Part shown: positions 17,025-27,099 of the stretch, piece after piece
How positions within the stretch are numbered: position 1 is the stretch's first letter
Layout: every line of letters begins with the position of its first letter
From: Spirosoma aerolatum
Lineage (GTDB): Bacteria > Bacteroidota > Bacteroidia > Cytophagales > Spirosomataceae
Assembly: GCF_002056795.1 (NCBI RefSeq)
Contig: NZ_CP020104.1
Span: 3,793,001 to 3,857,000 of the forward strand
Length of the DNA: 64,000 bases
Direction of reading: 5' to 3'
Made by a program: the position numbers and the translations under genes
The notes under the pieces: generated by a model
The model's input: the letters and a program-made list of their open reading frames with translations, nothing else
Databases searched by the model: none
Told to the model about the DNA's origin: nothing

Positions 17025-17651
17025 ATGACCCGCAATGAACTTGATGATCTTATTCGGCAGGGAGAACATAGTCGATTGGAATTTAAACGGCAACTCTCTT
17101 CGGCGGCCCGCATTGCCCGGACGCTGGCTGCATTTGCAAATAGTGGCGGAGGAACGTTATTAATTGGCGTGGCGGATGATGGCAGAATAATCGGTGTGTC
17201 ATCTGAATTTCGGGAAATTACCACCCTTGAAGAAGCTACCGACCGGCTCATTGAACCTGCATTGACCGTTAGTTATAAAACGCTGGCTCCTGATGGACGT
17301 ATCGTGCTCATTGTTACTGTTTTGGAAAGTAATGAAAAGCCGCATTATGTGATTCAGGATAAAACAAAAAGAACTATTTATGTACGGGCAAAAGATAAAT
17401 CGGTTCCGACCAGTAAATTGATTCAGGTTAGCGGTCCAGCTGATGCTGAATTGCTCCAGTCGCCGACCGTACGAACGCTACACCAATATTTACGAAAGAA
17501 CGACCATATAACAGCCGACCGTTTTGCTAAACTTGTTAATATCTCGGCTTATCGGGCTGGTAAATTACTACGGCAACTGGCCGACAGGGGCGTTGTATTA
17601 CTGGTGGATAAATCGAGGCCGGTTCGGTATGTGTTGAAACTGGGCGAATAA
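17025..17651 (+). CDS. AlbA_2/Schlafen-type putative DNA-binding protein
   Basis: A 208-residue protein. Residues 1-125 form an AlbA_2 (divergent AAA-4) domain with ESxxLEFKRQ-type start (SRLEFKRQLS), the ANSGGGTLLIGVADDGRIIGV core and a TIYVRAKDKSVPTSKL end. Residues about 140-205 look like a winged helix (ADRFAKLVNISAYRAGKLLRQL). Such proteins are putative nucleic-acid-binding regulators of unknown targets. The ATG at 17025 was chosen because the family motif begins soon after. hemF follows 49 bases downstream and may share the transcript. Confidence 0.8.
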   Translation: MTRNELDDLIRQGEHSRLEFKRQLSSAARIARTLAAFANSGGGTLLIGVADDGRIIGVSSEFREITTLEEATDRLIEPALTVSYKTLAPDGRIVLIVTVLESNEKPHYVIQDKTKRTIYVRAKDKSVPTSKLIQVSGPADAELLQSPTVRTLHQYLRKNDHITADRFAKLVNISAYRAGKLLRQLADRGVVLLVDKSRPVRYVLKLGE

Positions 17652-17700
17652 TTTAGCCAACCTATCCACCGATACGCTGGTCTTTGCGAACTTTGCCAAT

Positions 17701-18618
17701 ATGACAACAGCTAGTGTGATTACCAAAGAAACGATCGCCCATTTCTTCATGGAACTTCAGGACCGGATCTGTCAGGCGCTGGAAACAGCCGATGGGTCGG
17801 GCCGATTCCGGGAAGATGCCTGGGAGAGGCCCGGTGGTGGGGGAGGGCGCTCGCGGGTGCTGAGTGATGGGGGTGTGATTGAAAAAGGGGGCGTTGGCTT
17901 TTCAGCCGTACAGGGCGAAGCAACGGCCGCAACCCTGAAAACACTCAATCTGACGGAGCCCGCCAATTTTTTTGCCACAGGAGTATCCATCGTCCTGCAT
18001 CCCCGCAACCCGATGGTGCCCATCATTCATATGAACGTGCGGTATTTTGAAATGAGTACCGGCCAAAACTGGTTTGGCGGTGGGATTGATCTGACTCCGC
18101 ACTACGTGGTTGACGAGGATGCAAAATGGTTTCATCATACCTTAAAAACGGTTTGCGACCGACATGATCCGGCCTATTATGCTCAATTTAAATCCTGGGC
18201 CGATAATTATTTTTACATCCCCCATCGGCAGGAAACTCGGGGCATTGGCGGTATTTTCTTCGACTATCTGAAACCATCCGACGAGGCTCATAAAGCAGCT
18301 TTGTTTGCCTTTGTTCAGGATGTGGGTAATGTCTTTGCGCCAATTTATACGCATTTCATGGCGCAGAATCGGAACCTTCCATTTAGCGAACGGGAGAAAA
18401 ACTGGCAGTTGCTTCGTCGGGGGCGGTATGTTGAGTTTAATCTGGTTTGGGACCGGGGAACAAAATTTGGACTGGAAACCAATGGACGAACCGAATCGAT
18501 ATTAATGAGTATGCCGCCCCAGGCCAACTGGGTTTATGATTATCAACCCGAGCCGGATAGCGCTGAACAGCAAACCCTAAGTCGGCTGAAAAAAGACATT
18601 GACTGGATTGGCCGATAA
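17701..18618 (+). CDS. hemF: Oxygen-dependent coproporphyrinogen III oxidase
   Basis: A 305-residue protein with the features of HemF: GGGGRSRVLSDGGVIEKGGV at residues 46-65, the HMNVRYFEM segment near 110, WFGGGIDLTPHYV near 124, then GIGGIFFDYL and a C-terminal SILMSMPPQANWVYDYQP. HemF uses O2 to decarboxylate two propionates of coproporphyrinogen III to vinyl groups, giving protoporphyrinogen IX in haem synthesis. It acts in the cytoplasm as a homodimer. No other haem genes are nearby. A terminator follows about 75 bases after the stop. Confidence 0.95.
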   Translation: MTTASVITKETIAHFFMELQDRICQALETADGSGRFREDAWERPGGGGGRSRVLSDGGVIEKGGVGFSAVQGEATAATLKTLNLTEPANFFATGVSIVLHPRNPMVPIIHMNVRYFEMSTGQNWFGGGIDLTPHYVVDEDAKWFHHTLKTVCDRHDPAYYAQFKSWADNYFYIPHRQETRGIGGIFFDYLKPSDEAHKAALFAFVQDVGNVFAPIYTHFMAQNRNLPFSEREKNWQLLRRGRYVEFNLVWDRGTKFGLETNGRTESILMSMPPQANWVYDYQPEPDSAEQQTLSRLKKDIDWIGR

Positions 18619-18691
18619 GTTAGGTAGATACGCAACGGCTGAACAGGCATCTGCGTATAGGTGAAAAAGCTTTATTACATGGTTCGAAAAT

Positions 18692-18720
18692 GCCGGTTCC
18701 GATGGGGCCGGCGTTTTTTT
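18692..18720 (+). terminator. Rho-independent terminator after hemF
   Basis: GCCGG (18692-18696) pairs with CCGGC (18708-18712), followed by G and seven Ts. It shows that the possible early start of the next gene at 18690 lies in a terminator and is not used. Confidence 0.8.
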
Positions 18721-18839
18721 GTGCCCTTCGAATCGGTTTACAAATAAACGTCCCGGAATCGGATTGCCACTTACTAAGATTAATGGATGAGGCTAATGGT
18801 CAGTTGGTTAGCTTTGCTCTTCACGAAACAGATAAGGGT

Positions 18840-19685
18840 ATGCAAACGGTTGAAGAAGGAATTCGAAATCAGCAGCGAGCGTTATGGAATCAGTTTGCGC
18901 CAGGATGGAAAAAATGGGATGAGTTCACCATGCAGTTCCTCAAACCCATGGGTGATGCTATTGTCGACGCGTTGGCGCTCAAGCCCACCGATTCAGTACT
19001 CGACATTGCCACCGGAACCGGAGAGCCTGGGCTGACCATCGCATCCATTGTATCGAAAGGCAGGGTAATTGGTACGGATCTGGCAGAAGAGATGCTCACC
19101 ACCGCCCAGGAGAAAGCGCAGGCTATGGGCCTGTCGAATTACCAGACCCAGTGGGCCGATGTAAGTAGCCTGCCTTTTGATGACGCCAGTTTTGACGCTG
19201 TGAGTTGCCGAATGGGGTTTATGTTTTTCCCGGATATGGCACTGGCTGCCCGCGAAATGGCGCGTATACTCAAACCGGGCGGTCGCGTTGCTACCTCGGT
19301 ATGGGGTGCCCCCGAGCAGAACCCCTGGATCAGTCTCCTGATGGGCATCATCAACCGGGCCTTACAGCTACCACCTCCGCCTGCGGGTATGCCCGGTATG
19401 TTTCGCTGTGCAAAACCGGGGTTGATCGCTGGATTTTTTGAGGAGGCCGGGCTTAAAGAGGTTACGGAAACACCCGTTGTCGGGGTGGTTACCTATCAGG
19501 ATGTGGACGAATACTGGGGAAATAAAACCGAAATAGCCGCTCCGGTGGTCAATGCGCTCAAACAGGCCAGTCCGGCCACCATTGCTCAGATCAAAGAAGA
19601 AATATCGGCTCGTTTACGGGCGCAATATGGGGAGGGACCCCTGGCTGTTCCGTTCGGTACATTGATTATCCAGGGGACGAAATGA
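18840..19685 (+). CDS. Class I SAM-dependent methyltransferase
   Basis: About 281 residues from the ATG at 18840; an earlier start at 18690 would begin within the hemF terminator. Motif I is VLDIATGTGEPGLTIAS (residues 53-69), motif II has GTDLAEEMLTTAQEKA, and further motifs SLPFDDASFDAVSCRMGFMF and ARILKPGGRVATSVWG follow. This is the Methyltransf_11/UbiE-like pattern. The C-terminal part after residue 190 (PPPPAGMPGMFRCAKPGLIA) is a substrate lid typical of small-molecule methyltransferases. The substrate is unknown. The gene is monocistronic. Confidence 0.85.
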   Translation: MQTVEEGIRNQQRALWNQFAPGWKKWDEFTMQFLKPMGDAIVDALALKPTDSVLDIATGTGEPGLTIASIVSKGRVIGTDLAEEMLTTAQEKAQAMGLSNYQTQWADVSSLPFDDASFDAVSCRMGFMFFPDMALAAREMARILKPGGRVATSVWGAPEQNPWISLLMGIINRALQLPPPPAGMPGMFRCAKPGLIAGFFEEAGLKEVTETPVVGVVTYQDVDEYWGNKTEIAAPVVNALKQASPATIAQIKEEISARLRAQYGEGPLAVPFGTLIIQGTK

Positions 19686-19871
19686 AAACACTGACGGTCT
19701 GCCACGATTTATCGACGGACTTGATACGGAAGCGACATTCTGGCCCCCGGTAGCAGTTTAATCTGCCAATCTGACAGCAATTCAAACATTTTTCCCGGCT
19801 GGCATTTGTATTGATAGATAGGTCATGTCTGTCAGTTATTACACAGCTTTCTAAAGAAACTAAATCCAGTT

Positions 19872-21797
19872 ATGGGAAAAATTATTGGTATTGACTTAGG
19901 CACCACGAACTCGTGCGTGGCCGTGATGGAAGGTAACGAGCCGGTTGTAATCCCCAACTCCGAAGGAGCCCGGACAACCCCCTCGGTCGTTGCATTTATG
20001 GACAACGGCAACGGCGAACGCAAAGTAGGCGCTCCCGCCAAACGCCAGGCCATCACCAACCCGAAAAATACAATTTCTTCGATTAAGCGCTTCATGGGGA
20101 AACGCTTTAGCGAAGTATCAAACGAAGTTAAAAACGTATCGTACGATGTACAGAGCGGCCCCAACAGCACCCCACGGGTTAAAATTGGTGACCGTCAATA
20201 TACACCTCAGGAAATTTCGGCGCTGATTCTGCAAAAAATGAAGCAGACGGCTGAAGATTACCTGGGTCAAACCGTAACCGAAGCCGTTATTACGGTGCCT
20301 GCGTACTTCAACGATGCCGAGCGCCAGGCCACGAAAGAAGCGGGTCAGATTGCGGGTCTGGATGTAAAACGGATCATCAACGAGCCAACTGCGGCTGCGC
20401 TGGCCTATGGGCTGGACAAGACGAACCATGATCAGAAGATCGCCGTATTCGACCTCGGTGGCGGTACGTTCGATATTTCGATTCTGGAGCTTGGTGATGG
20501 TGTTTTCGAAGTAAAATCGACGGATGGCGATACGCACCTCGGTGGCGATGATTTCGACCAGGTGATTATCGACTGGCTGGCCGATGAGTTCAAGAAGGAC
20601 GAAGGTATCGATCTGCGTCAGGACCCAATGGCGCTGCAACGGCTGAAAGAAGCGGCCGAAAAAGCGAAAATTGAACTGTCGAGCTCGAATGCTACGGAAA
20701 TCAACCTGCCGTATATCATGCCGGTGAATGGGATTCCCAAGCACCTGGTGCGTTCGCTGAGCCGTTCTAAATTCGAGCAACTGGCCGATTCGCTGATTCA
20801 GCGGAGCCTGGAACCTTGCCGTCGCGCGCTGAAAAATGCCGGTATGTCGGCTGGTCAGATCGACGAAGTGATTCTGGTTGGTGGTTCGACCCGGATTCCG
20901 AAAGTGCAGGAAGAAGTTGAAAAACTGTTCGGCAAGAAACCGTCGAAAGCCGTTAACCCCGACGAAGCTGTTGCCATTGGCGCAGCGATTCAGGGTGGTG
21001 TGTTGACTGGTGAGGTGAAAGATGTACTGCTGCTCGACGTGATTCCACTGTCGCTGGGTATCGAAACCATGGGTGGTGTATTCACTAAGATGATCGACGC
21101 TAACACGACTATTCCGACCAAGAAAACGGAAACCTATTCGACGGCTTCGGACAATCAGCCGAGTGTAGAGATCAACGTGTTGCAGGGCGAACGGCCAATG
21201 GCGGCTCAGAACCGTCAGTTAGGTCGGTTTATCCTGTCCGATATTCCACCCGCTCCTCGAGGTGTGCCACAGATCGAAGTAACCTTCGACGTCGACGCCA
21301 ACGGTATCCTGCACGTAACAGCTAAGGATAAAGGTACGGGTAAAGAACAGAAAATCCGGATTGAAGCATCGAGCGGTCTGACCGAAACCGAAATCAACCG
21401 GATGCGTGAAGAAGCTAAAGCCAACGAGGCTGCTGATAAAGCCGAACGGGAAAAAATCGAGAAAGTCAACCAGGCGGATTCGATGATCTTCCAGACCGAG
21501 AAGCAACTGAAAGAATACGGCGATAAACTGTCGGAGGGAAATAAGTCAGCCATCGAAGCGGCCTTGACCACGCTGCGTACGGCACACGGTTCGCGCGATG
21601 CTGCCGCTATCGACAGCGCCATTGAAGGTCTGAACGCTGCCTGGTCGACCGCTTCGCAGGAACTGTACAATGCGACCAATGGGGCAGGGGCGAACCCAGC
21701 CGATGGAGCTGGCTTCGGAGGAAACGGAAATGGAGCCAGTCAGGGCGAACCTGCCGGTGACAATGTCTCCGACGTTCCGTACGAAGAAGTGAAGTAA
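19872..21797 (+). CDS. dnaK: Molecular chaperone DnaK (Hsp70)
   Basis: A 641-residue Hsp70: [17 protein letters not shown] at the N-terminus, the [13 protein letters not shown] phosphate-binding loop, [11 protein letters not shown], a substrate-binding beta-domain (residues about 390-505) and a helical lid, ending in a Gly/Asn-rich tail and PYEEVK. It folds proteins with DnaJ and GrpE. Those genes are not adjacent here, unlike many bacteria. No CIRCE operator is visible. Weak CTGACA and TGTCAG half-sites occur at 19771 and 19830 but are about 60 bases apart. Three hairpins follow the gene. Confidence 0.98.
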   Translation: MGKIIGIDLGTTNSCVAVMEGNEPVVIPNSEGARTTPSVVAFMDNGNGERKVGAPAKRQAITNPKNTISSIKRFMGKRFSEVSNEVKNVSYDVQSGPNSTPRVKIGDRQYTPQEISALILQKMKQTAEDYLGQTVTEAVITVPAYFNDAERQATKEAGQIAGLDVKRIINEPTAAALAYGLDKTNHDQKIAVFDLGGGTFDISILELGDGVFEVKSTDGDTHLGGDDFDQVIIDWLADEFKKDEGIDLRQDPMALQRLKEAAEKAKIELSSSNATEINLPYIMPVNGIPKHLVRSLSRSKFEQLADSLIQRSLEPCRRALKNAGMSAGQIDEVILVGGSTRIPKVQEEVEKLFGKKPSKAVNPDEAVAIGAAIQGGVLTGEVKDVLLLDVIPLSLGIETMGGVFTKMIDANTTIPTKKTETYSTASDNQPSVEINVLQGERPMAAQNRQLGRFILSDIPPAPRGVPQIEVTFDVDANGILHVTAKDKGTGKEQKIRIEASSGLTETEINRMREEAKANEAADKAEREKIEKVNQADSMIFQTEKQLKEYGDKLSEGNKSAIEAALTTLRTAHGSRDAAAIDSAIEGLNAAWSTASQELYNATNGAGANPADGAGFGGNGNGASQGEPAGDNVSDVPYEEVK

Positions 21798-21860
21798 GTC
21801 TGAACCGCTCCGGCGGCCCGGCAGGGTTTATCAGACTTTCCTGATCAATCTAATTTTTAA

Positions 21861-21892
21861 AAGTCCCTTCCACCTCTGGAAGGGACTTTTTT
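21861..21892 (+). terminator. dnaK terminator
   Basis: AAGTCCCTTCC pairs with GGAAGGGACTT around a short CACCT-type loop and is followed by a T run. It lies 63 bases after the dnaK stop codon. Confidence 0.92.
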
Positions 21893-21945
21893 GTGGATAG
21901 CTAGCTGTCGATTAATACAATTGACAGCTAGCTATCCACAAAAAA
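21887..21945. repeat. Perfect 23-bp inverted repeat sharing the dnaK terminator T-run
   Basis: The left arm begins TTTTTTGTGGATAGCTAGC (21887-21909), and the right arm (21923-21945) is its exact reverse complement, separated by 13 bases. The left end is the T-run of the dnaK terminator, so two hairpins compete for or share these bases. Confidence 0.85.
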
Positions 21946-21960
21946 AGGTGGCAACTAAAT

Positions 21961-22012
21961 AAAACGGGGTATAGCACGGAGCCAGCTACCGGATCCGGTT
22001 ATACCCCGTTTT
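21961..22012 (-). terminator. Terminator of the leftward 22028 gene
   Basis: AAAACGGGGTATA (21961-21973) pairs with TATACCCCGTTTT (22000-22012), with an inner GC-rich hairpin. It lies just past the stop of the minus-strand gene and faces the dnaK terminator. Confidence 0.85.
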
Positions 22013-22027
22013 GGGATGAATGGTTAA

Positions 22028-22369
22028 TTAGCGTTGCTGCCCTGTAGTTGATTTTCGTCGAGCCGGGAGCGTGTCGGTAGTGGCGGCTTTCCGGTTGAGC
22101 GATTTCGTGGGCTGGGTGCCATCCGGTGATGCAGCCCGGTTTGGTTTTGGAGTCGGTGGGATAAATAGATACCCTCGTTGCGATCCTTCGTCGGCTACCG
22201 TCATACTGGCAGCGCTGGTTTCGGCTGGTCGTCGGCCACTGGTTTCATAACCTGTACCTGTTGAGGCCGTTGAGCCGCCACTCCGCCCACCCGTAGTAGA
22301 CTGGGCCTGGGTCTGTTGTGCCTGCAGTATGGTGAAGCAAACAGCCATGAAAATTCCTGTTACTTTCAT
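22028..22369 (-). CDS. Small secreted low-complexity protein
   Basis: From the ATG at 22367-22369 the product is 113 residues with a signal peptide (MKVTGIFMAVCFTILQAQ..AQ). A start at 22426 would add 19 residues without helping. The mature part is rich in Ser, Thr, Gly and Arg (TTGGRSGGSTASTGTGYETS, PTPKPNRAASPDGTQPTKSL) and probably disordered. No family is recognised. It sits 75 bases downstream of the DUF4142 lipoprotein gene on the same strand. Confidence 0.6.
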   Translation of the reverse strand: MKVTGIFMAVCFTILQAQQTQAQSTTGGRSGGSTASTGTGYETSGRRPAETSAASMTVADEGSQRGYLFIPPTPKPNRAASPDGTQPTKSLNRKAATTDTLPARRKSTTGQQR

Positions 22370-22444
22370 TGGATTAGAGTAGAAAATGTCCCTACTGGCA
22401 GTTAACTGGGTAGGGACAAGGATCAAGCTAAGCGCTTATGACTA

Positions 22445-23023
22445 TTACTTCATCGACTTATCGATGGCTGTAATGGCGTCCAGATGCTTCTGGAGCGTTG
22501 GTAACGTTTTGGTTGCAAAATCCTTGATGGCGGGGTTCGTTTTGTCGTTTTCGGCCGCCTTCTTGAATTCGTCGATGTCTTCCTTGTGGTCATCAACCAT
22601 CATGCTTACGTACTTTTTATCGAACTCTTTACCCGACAGCTTTGCCAACTCATTTACATGTTTCTGTTCGTCCTCACCCAGCGTAGCGGGCAGGGTTATA
22701 TTTTGTGTAGCAGCAATATTCTTTAACTCATCATTGGCCATCGAATGATCTTTTACCATCATGGCGCCAAAGTCCTTCACATCCTTACTGGCTGCTTTTT
22801 CCTGAGCCAGCCGCCCTAGTTCAACCTCCATCATACCGCCATTGGCTGCTTTTACCGCAAAATCGGCCGTTTCCTCATCTTGTCCCGTACCCGCATCTTC
22901 TTTGGCTTCGTTGGCATTTTCTGCGTTCTCAACGCTGTCTGTATTTTCTGATTTTTTACTGCTGCAAGCCTGAAAGTTGAGGGTACTTACAGCGAGTAAC
23001 ACCATTAAACTTACCTTTTTCAT
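22445..23023 (-). CDS. DUF4142-domain lipoprotein
   Basis: From the ATG at 23021-23023 (MKKVSLM..) the product is 192 residues with a lipoprotein signal ending LNFQAC (Cys20). After an acidic linker (residues 25-55), a ferritin-like helical DUF4142 domain follows with DFAVKAANGGMMEVELGRLA, MMVKDHSMANDEL and VSMMVDDHKEDIDEFKKA, the paired DH motifs of the family. Such proteins are found in the envelope of many bacteria; the function is unclear. An upstream start at 23113 would add a membrane segment and is less likely. Confidence 0.87.
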   Translation of the reverse strand: MKKVSLMVLLAVSTLNFQACSSKKSENTDSVENAENANEAKEDAGTGQDEETADFAVKAANGGMMEVELGRLAQEKAASKDVKDFGAMMVKDHSMANDELKNIAATQNITLPATLGEDEQKHVNELAKLSGKEFDKKYVSMMVDDHKEDIDEFKKAAENDKTNPAIKDFATKTLPTLQKHLDAITAIDKSMK

Positions 23024-23164
23024 AACGTTATGTAGTTTATTATAAATGAACTGAACGGCAGCAGTGAGACCAATGAGGGCTATAAACTGCCAGAAACGAT
23101 TGTGCATAAACAACTATCCTGAAGTCGTTAGGTTTGGACTATTCGAGGGAGTGGCGAATTATTA

Positions 23165-23204
23165 GACAAAATTCTATGTTTCCAGGACAAAATTCTTACG
23201 TTTG
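23165..23204 (+). promoter_or_regulatory. Promoter with direct repeats upstream of the Xre-RES operon
   Basis: The 11-mer GACAAAATTCT occurs at 23165-23175 and 23186-23196, spaced 21 bases (two helical turns), just upstream of TACGTTTG (23197-23204), a match to the -7 consensus TAnnTTTG. The antitoxin ATG is at 23209, so a transcript from this box would have almost no leader. The repeats are likely binding sites for the antitoxin. Confidence 0.6.
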
Positions 23205-23208
23205 TATC

Positions 23209-23592
23209 ATGAAATCTTTAGACCGAACAGCCCTCGTTTTTTCAGCCCTCAAAGGCGTTCCAGCGACTCGTTTTTTTGAAATAGCTGACCTGAGCGGCTA
23301 TAAACGCGAACAACTGGCCGAGGTATTCGATACTTCGCTGAAAACGTTTCAACGGTATGAACGTGAACAAAAGAAACTCAATCCGCAGGATAGTGAGAAA
23401 GTACTGAAGATTATGGCCCTTTTTCAAACGGGTGAGTCGGTATTTGGATCGGCAGCGGCTTTTCGTCGCTGGATGGATAAACCCGCCTATGGATTGGGGA
23501 ATCAGATTCCGTTCGATTTGCTGCATACATCTGGGGGGATCGATCTGATTCTGGATGAATTGATTCGGATCGAATACGGCGACCTGGCCTGA
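23209..23592 (+). CDS. Xre/MbcA/ParS-type antitoxin
   Basis: A 127-residue protein. The first 70 residues form a helix-turn-helix (EIADLSGYKREQLAEVFDTS followed by LKTFQRYEREQKKL). The C-terminal half (FGSAAAFRRWMDKPAYGLGN.. then PFDLLHTSGGIDLILDELIR) is the toxin-binding MbcA/ParS domain. It should bind and neutralise the RES toxin and repress its own operon. The stop overlaps the toxin start as TGATG. An alternative start at 23176 would run through the promoter box and was rejected. Confidence 0.9.
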   Translation: MKSLDRTALVFSALKGVPATRFFEIADLSGYKREQLAEVFDTSLKTFQRYEREQKKLNPQDSEKVLKIMALFQTGESVFGSAAAFRRWMDKPAYGLGNQIPFDLLHTSGGIDLILDELIRIEYGDLA

Positions 23593-24041
23593 TGCGGGTA
23601 TATCGAATTACCAAAGCGGCCTACGCCAGTCGTCTGGTGGCTTCAGGAGGAGCGGCTCGCTGGAATAGTCGTGGTCAGTTCGTGATTTATACCGCAGCCA
23701 GCCGAGCGTTGGCCTGTCTGGAAAATGTAGTGCACCGGAGCGGAGAAGGGCTGCTGGACGATTTTCGGGTGATGCAGATCGAGATTCCTGATGCCGTACC
23801 GATGGCGGTGATTCGAGCGGAAACCCTACCAGCGAACTGGTTTGAATTTCAGCAGTACGATGCCTGCCAACGAATAGGAGGGGAGTGGTTGCTGAAAGGG
23901 CAGACGGCTATCCTAAAAGTACCATCGGCCATCATACCGTACGAATCCAATTACCTGATTAATCCTGCCCATCCTGATTTTTCGCACATTACGCTGGTCA
24001 GTACTGAGCCGTTTGTGTTCGACCCCCGAATAAAGCTGTAG
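23592..24041 (+). CDS. RES-domain toxin (NAD+-degrading family)
   Basis: A 149-residue RES-family protein. The candidate active-site residues are Arg23 (in GGAARWNSRG), Tyr33 and Glu44 (in LACLENVVH), with a late Ser in LVSTEPFVFDPR. Characterised members such as MbcT break down NAD+ or modify proteins, stopping growth until the antitoxin acts. The one-base overlap with the antitoxin gene implies translational coupling. The pair is intact and looks functional. Confidence 0.92.
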   Translation: MRVYRITKAAYASRLVASGGAARWNSRGQFVIYTAASRALACLENVVHRSGEGLLDDFRVMQIEIPDAVPMAVIRAETLPANWFEFQQYDACQRIGGEWLLKGQTAILKVPSAIIPYESNYLINPAHPDFSHITLVSTEPFVFDPRIKL

Positions 24042-24045
24042 TTCG

Positions 24046-24069
24046 GCGGCCAAGCCAGGGCTTGGCCGC
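24046..24069. repeat. REP-like palindrome copy 1
   Basis: GCGGCCAAGC-CAGG-GCTTGGCCGC is a perfect 10-base-arm hairpin with a 4-base loop, just after the RES toxin stop. The core GGCCAAGCnnnnGCTTGGCC recurs at 28868, 30898 and 30967. Confidence 0.8.
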
Positions 24070-24424
24070 AACCAATAATAACCCCATCAGCTGATGCACG
24101 ATCTGCTGGAGCCACGACTCGTATAGCTGCAATCCCCTGTTAATCAGTGCCTACAATCCGTGGCCTCAAAACTTGGTTTTGGGTAGAAAAACGATACGTT
24201 TTAGTTGAAATAGAATTGTATTTCAACTGGAAGATAAAAGCAGTATGTCGGTCGATTTATCGGGCGTACAAATAGAGAATATTTGCCTGTTTTTAACGCA
24301 TTTTCGCCCATTTTTAGGGGTTTATTTCTGTTTTCTCCCGAAAATTTTGTATATTTGTCTATAACGCGGTTTACGCCAATTGTGTAAACCGGAATAGTAA
24401 TTTTCTGCGAAACTCCTTTGACAA
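24070..24424 (+). promoter_or_regulatory. Leader and promoter region of gyrA
   Basis: After the REP-like palindrome this stretch is A+T-rich and holds a TATATTTG box at 24350-24357, which matches the Bacteroidota -7 consensus about 70 bases before the gyrA start. No gene is seen in the 383-base gap. Confidence 0.65.
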
Positions 24425-26947
24425 ATGGCGGACGAAAATCCCGACCTCGAATCTCCCAGTAACATCATTCCTATTAACATTGAGGACGAAATGCGCGGTG
24501 CCTATATCGATTATTCGATGTCGGTTATTATTTCCCGTGCCCTTCCCGACGTGCGTGACGGGCTGAAGCCGGTACACCGCCGGGTGTTGTTCGGAATGGC
24601 AGAACTGGGTGTTAGTTACAACAAGCCCCACAAAAAATCAGCGCGTATTGTCGGGGAAGTGCTGGGTAAATACCACCCCCACGGTGATTCCTCGGTATAC
24701 GATACCATGGTACGGATGGCGCAGGACTGGTCGCTCCGGTATCCGCTGGTCGATGGGCAAGGAAACTTTGGCTCTATTGATGGCGACTCACCGGCGGCTA
24801 TGCGGTATACCGAAGCCCGGTTGAAGCGGATTGCCGAAGAACTGCTGAACGACATATACAAAGAAACGGTTGATTTTCAACCAAACTTCGACGATTCGCT
24901 CGAAGAGCCGACCGTTTTGCCGGCAAAATTACCCAATCTGCTGCTCAACGGTTCCTCGGGAATTGCGGTCGGTATGGCTACCAACATGGCCCCGCATAAC
25001 CTGACCGAAGTGGTCGATGGAATCATTGCCTATCTGGAAAATACGGACATCACCGTTGAGGAACTGATGCAGTACGTGAAAGCCCCTGATTTTCCGACTG
25101 GTGCGACCATCTATGGCATGGAAGGGGTGAAGTCAGCCTTCAAAACGGGCCGTGGCCGGGTTGTTATCCGGGCCAATGCGACCATTGAAGAAAACAAGGG
25201 CAAAACCCAGATCATTGTGACAGATGTGCCATACATGGTCAACAAGGCGGTAATGCTCGAAAAAACGGCTGAGCTCATCAACGAGAAGAAGATTGAAGGT
25301 ATCACCGCTTTCCGGGACGAATCGGATCGGGATGGACTGCGGGTTGTGTATGATCTGCGTAAGGATGCCATCCCCAATGTAGTCCTGAACAACCTCTATA
25401 AGCATACGGCTCTGCAATCGTCGTTCAGCATCAACAACGTCGCCCTGGTGAAAGGCCGCCCGATGCTGCTGAATCTGAAGGATATGATGAAATACTACGT
25501 CGAACACCGATTCGATGTGGTAACCCGCCGGACCCAGTACGAACTCCGGGAAGCTGAAAAGCGGGCGCATATTCTGGAAGGGCTGTTGATTGCGCTTGAT
25601 AATATCGATGCGGTTATCAATCTGATTCGTTCCTCGCGCGACCCGGAAATTGCCCGGACGGGTCTGATGGAGCAGTTTTCGTTAAGCGATGTGCAGGCCA
25701 AAGCCATCCTGGAAATGCGTCTGCAACGGCTGACTGGCCTGGAACGGGACAAGCTACAGCAGGAGTACGATGAGCTGATGAAGGAGATTGCCGAACTGCG
25801 TGCGATTCTGGCCAGCGAAGAGCGGAAGCGGGAAGTAATCAAAGGCGAACTGATCGACATCCGTGCCCGCTATGGTGATGAACGCCGGACGCAGATTAAT
25901 CCGCTTGGCGATGGTAATATTAGTGACCTGTCGCTGATTGCCGATGAGGACATGGTCATTACCATTTCGCATGAGGGCTATATCAAGCGGACGCCAACTA
26001 CCGAGTACCGGTCGCAGGGACGCGGTGGGGTAGGTGCGAAAGCGGCTGTTACTAAAGAAGAGGATTTCACGGAGCACCTGTTCACGGCGACCATGCACAA
26101 CACCCTGATGGCGTTTACCCAGAAGGGACGATTATACTGGGTGCCCGTGCATGTACTACCCGAAGGATCAAGGATATCGAAAGGACGGCCCCTGGCCAAC
26201 TTTATCAATATCGAGTCTGACGATAAAGTGCGGGCGGTGATCAACGTGACCGACCTTAAGAATGAGGATTACATCAACAATAACTACATTGTGATGTGTA
26301 CACGGCAGGGGACGATCAAGAAAACCATGCTTGAAGCCTTCTCCCGGCCCCGCCAGAACGGCATCATCGCCATTACAGTCGATGAAGACGACCAACTGAT
26401 CGGGGTATGTATGACCAATGGCGATAACGATATTGTGATTGCGTCGAGTGCGGGGAAAGCGGTTCGATTCCACGAAAGCCGTGTCCGGCCGATGGGTCGT
26501 ACAGCCGCTGGCGTGCGGGGAATTTCGCTGGATGAAGAGGATACAACCGATCATGTGATCGGTATGGTATGCATCGACTCGCAGCAGGCGCAATTGCTGG
26601 TCGTATCCGAGAAAGGCTATGGCAAGCGTTCCGAGATCGATGAATACCGCATTACCAACCGGGGTGCAAAAGGGGTCGGTACACTGAAGGTCACCGAGAA
26701 AGTAGGTCGACTGGTAGCGATTCTGGATGTGGAAGATGCCGACGATCTGATGATCATTAACAAATCGGGAATTGCCATCCGAACCCCGGTAGCGGATATC
26801 AGTGTCATCGGACGAAATACGCAGGGCGTTCGGCTGATTAGTCTGCGTGATGGGGATGAAATCTCGTCGGTTACCAAAATTAAACAGGAAGAAGGAGAGG
26901 AGGATAGTACCACTCCCTCTGAACCTGAAACGGATGTTACTGAATAA
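24425..26947 (+). CDS. gyrA: DNA gyrase subunit A
   Basis: An 840-residue GyrA. The N-terminal part has the [20 protein letters not shown] signature and the catalytic Tyr128 in [10 protein letters not shown]. The quinolone-determining region reads [15 protein letters not shown], with Ser89 and Asp93 at the positions of E. coli Ser83 and Asp87, so no common resistance change is present. The C-terminal beta-pinwheel that wraps DNA has the GyrA box-like RGGVGAKA, and the protein ends in an acidic tail ([13 protein letters not shown]). It works with GyrB, which is not in the window. A terminator follows, then a TPR gene on the same strand. Confidence 0.97.
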   Translation: MADENPDLESPSNIIPINIEDEMRGAYIDYSMSVIISRALPDVRDGLKPVHRRVLFGMAELGVSYNKPHKKSARIVGEVLGKYHPHGDSSVYDTMVRMAQDWSLRYPLVDGQGNFGSIDGDSPAAMRYTEARLKRIAEELLNDIYKETVDFQPNFDDSLEEPTVLPAKLPNLLLNGSSGIAVGMATNMAPHNLTEVVDGIIAYLENTDITVEELMQYVKAPDFPTGATIYGMEGVKSAFKTGRGRVVIRANATIEENKGKTQIIVTDVPYMVNKAVMLEKTAELINEKKIEGITAFRDESDRDGLRVVYDLRKDAIPNVVLNNLYKHTALQSSFSINNVALVKGRPMLLNLKDMMKYYVEHRFDVVTRRTQYELREAEKRAHILEGLLIALDNIDAVINLIRSSRDPEIARTGLMEQFSLSDVQAKAILEMRLQRLTGLERDKLQQEYDELMKEIAELRAILASEERKREVIKGELIDIRARYGDERRTQINPLGDGNISDLSLIADEDMVITISHEGYIKRTPTTEYRSQGRGGVGAKAAVTKEEDFTEHLFTATMHNTLMAFTQKGRLYWVPVHVLPEGSRISKGRPLANFINIESDDKVRAVINVTDLKNEDYINNNYIVMCTRQGTIKKTMLEAFSRPRQNGIIAITVDEDDQLIGVCMTNGDNDIVIASSAGKAVRFHESRVRPMGRTAAGVRGISLDEEDTTDHVIGMVCIDSQQAQLLVVSEKGYGKRSEIDEYRITNRGAKGVGTLKVTEKVGRLVAILDVEDADDLMIINKSGIAIRTPVADISVIGRNTQGVRLISLRDGDEISSVTKIKQEEGEEDSTTPSEPETDVTE

Positions 26948-26976
26948 AAAGGTATAAGTAATTCAAAACGAGTAAA

Positions 26977-27020
26977 TTGAGCCGTCTGTTTGATTTTTAT
27001 ATCAAAACAGACGGCTCAAA
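26977..27020 (+). terminator. Terminator after gyrA
   Basis: TTGAGCCGTCTGTTT pairs with AAACAGACGGCTCAA around a TGATTTTTATATC-type loop. The arms are perfect and A/T-flanked, and it lies about 30 bases after the stop. Confidence 0.85.
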
Positions 27021-27099
27021 CAATTTAGAACCTGTCATGCTTATACAGACAGATTCCGTAATTTCGTTTCTTAAATAATAACACAACCCCGATTTACAC

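Noticed and set aside
19771..19835. CTGACA and TGTCAG half-sites upstream of dnaK as a heat-shock operator
   Set aside because: They are about 60 bases apart and not CIRCE; too far apart to call a palindromic operator.
20118..20780. 220-codon minus-strand frame inside dnaK
   Set aside because: It is antisense to DnaK and arises from codon bias; no independent support.
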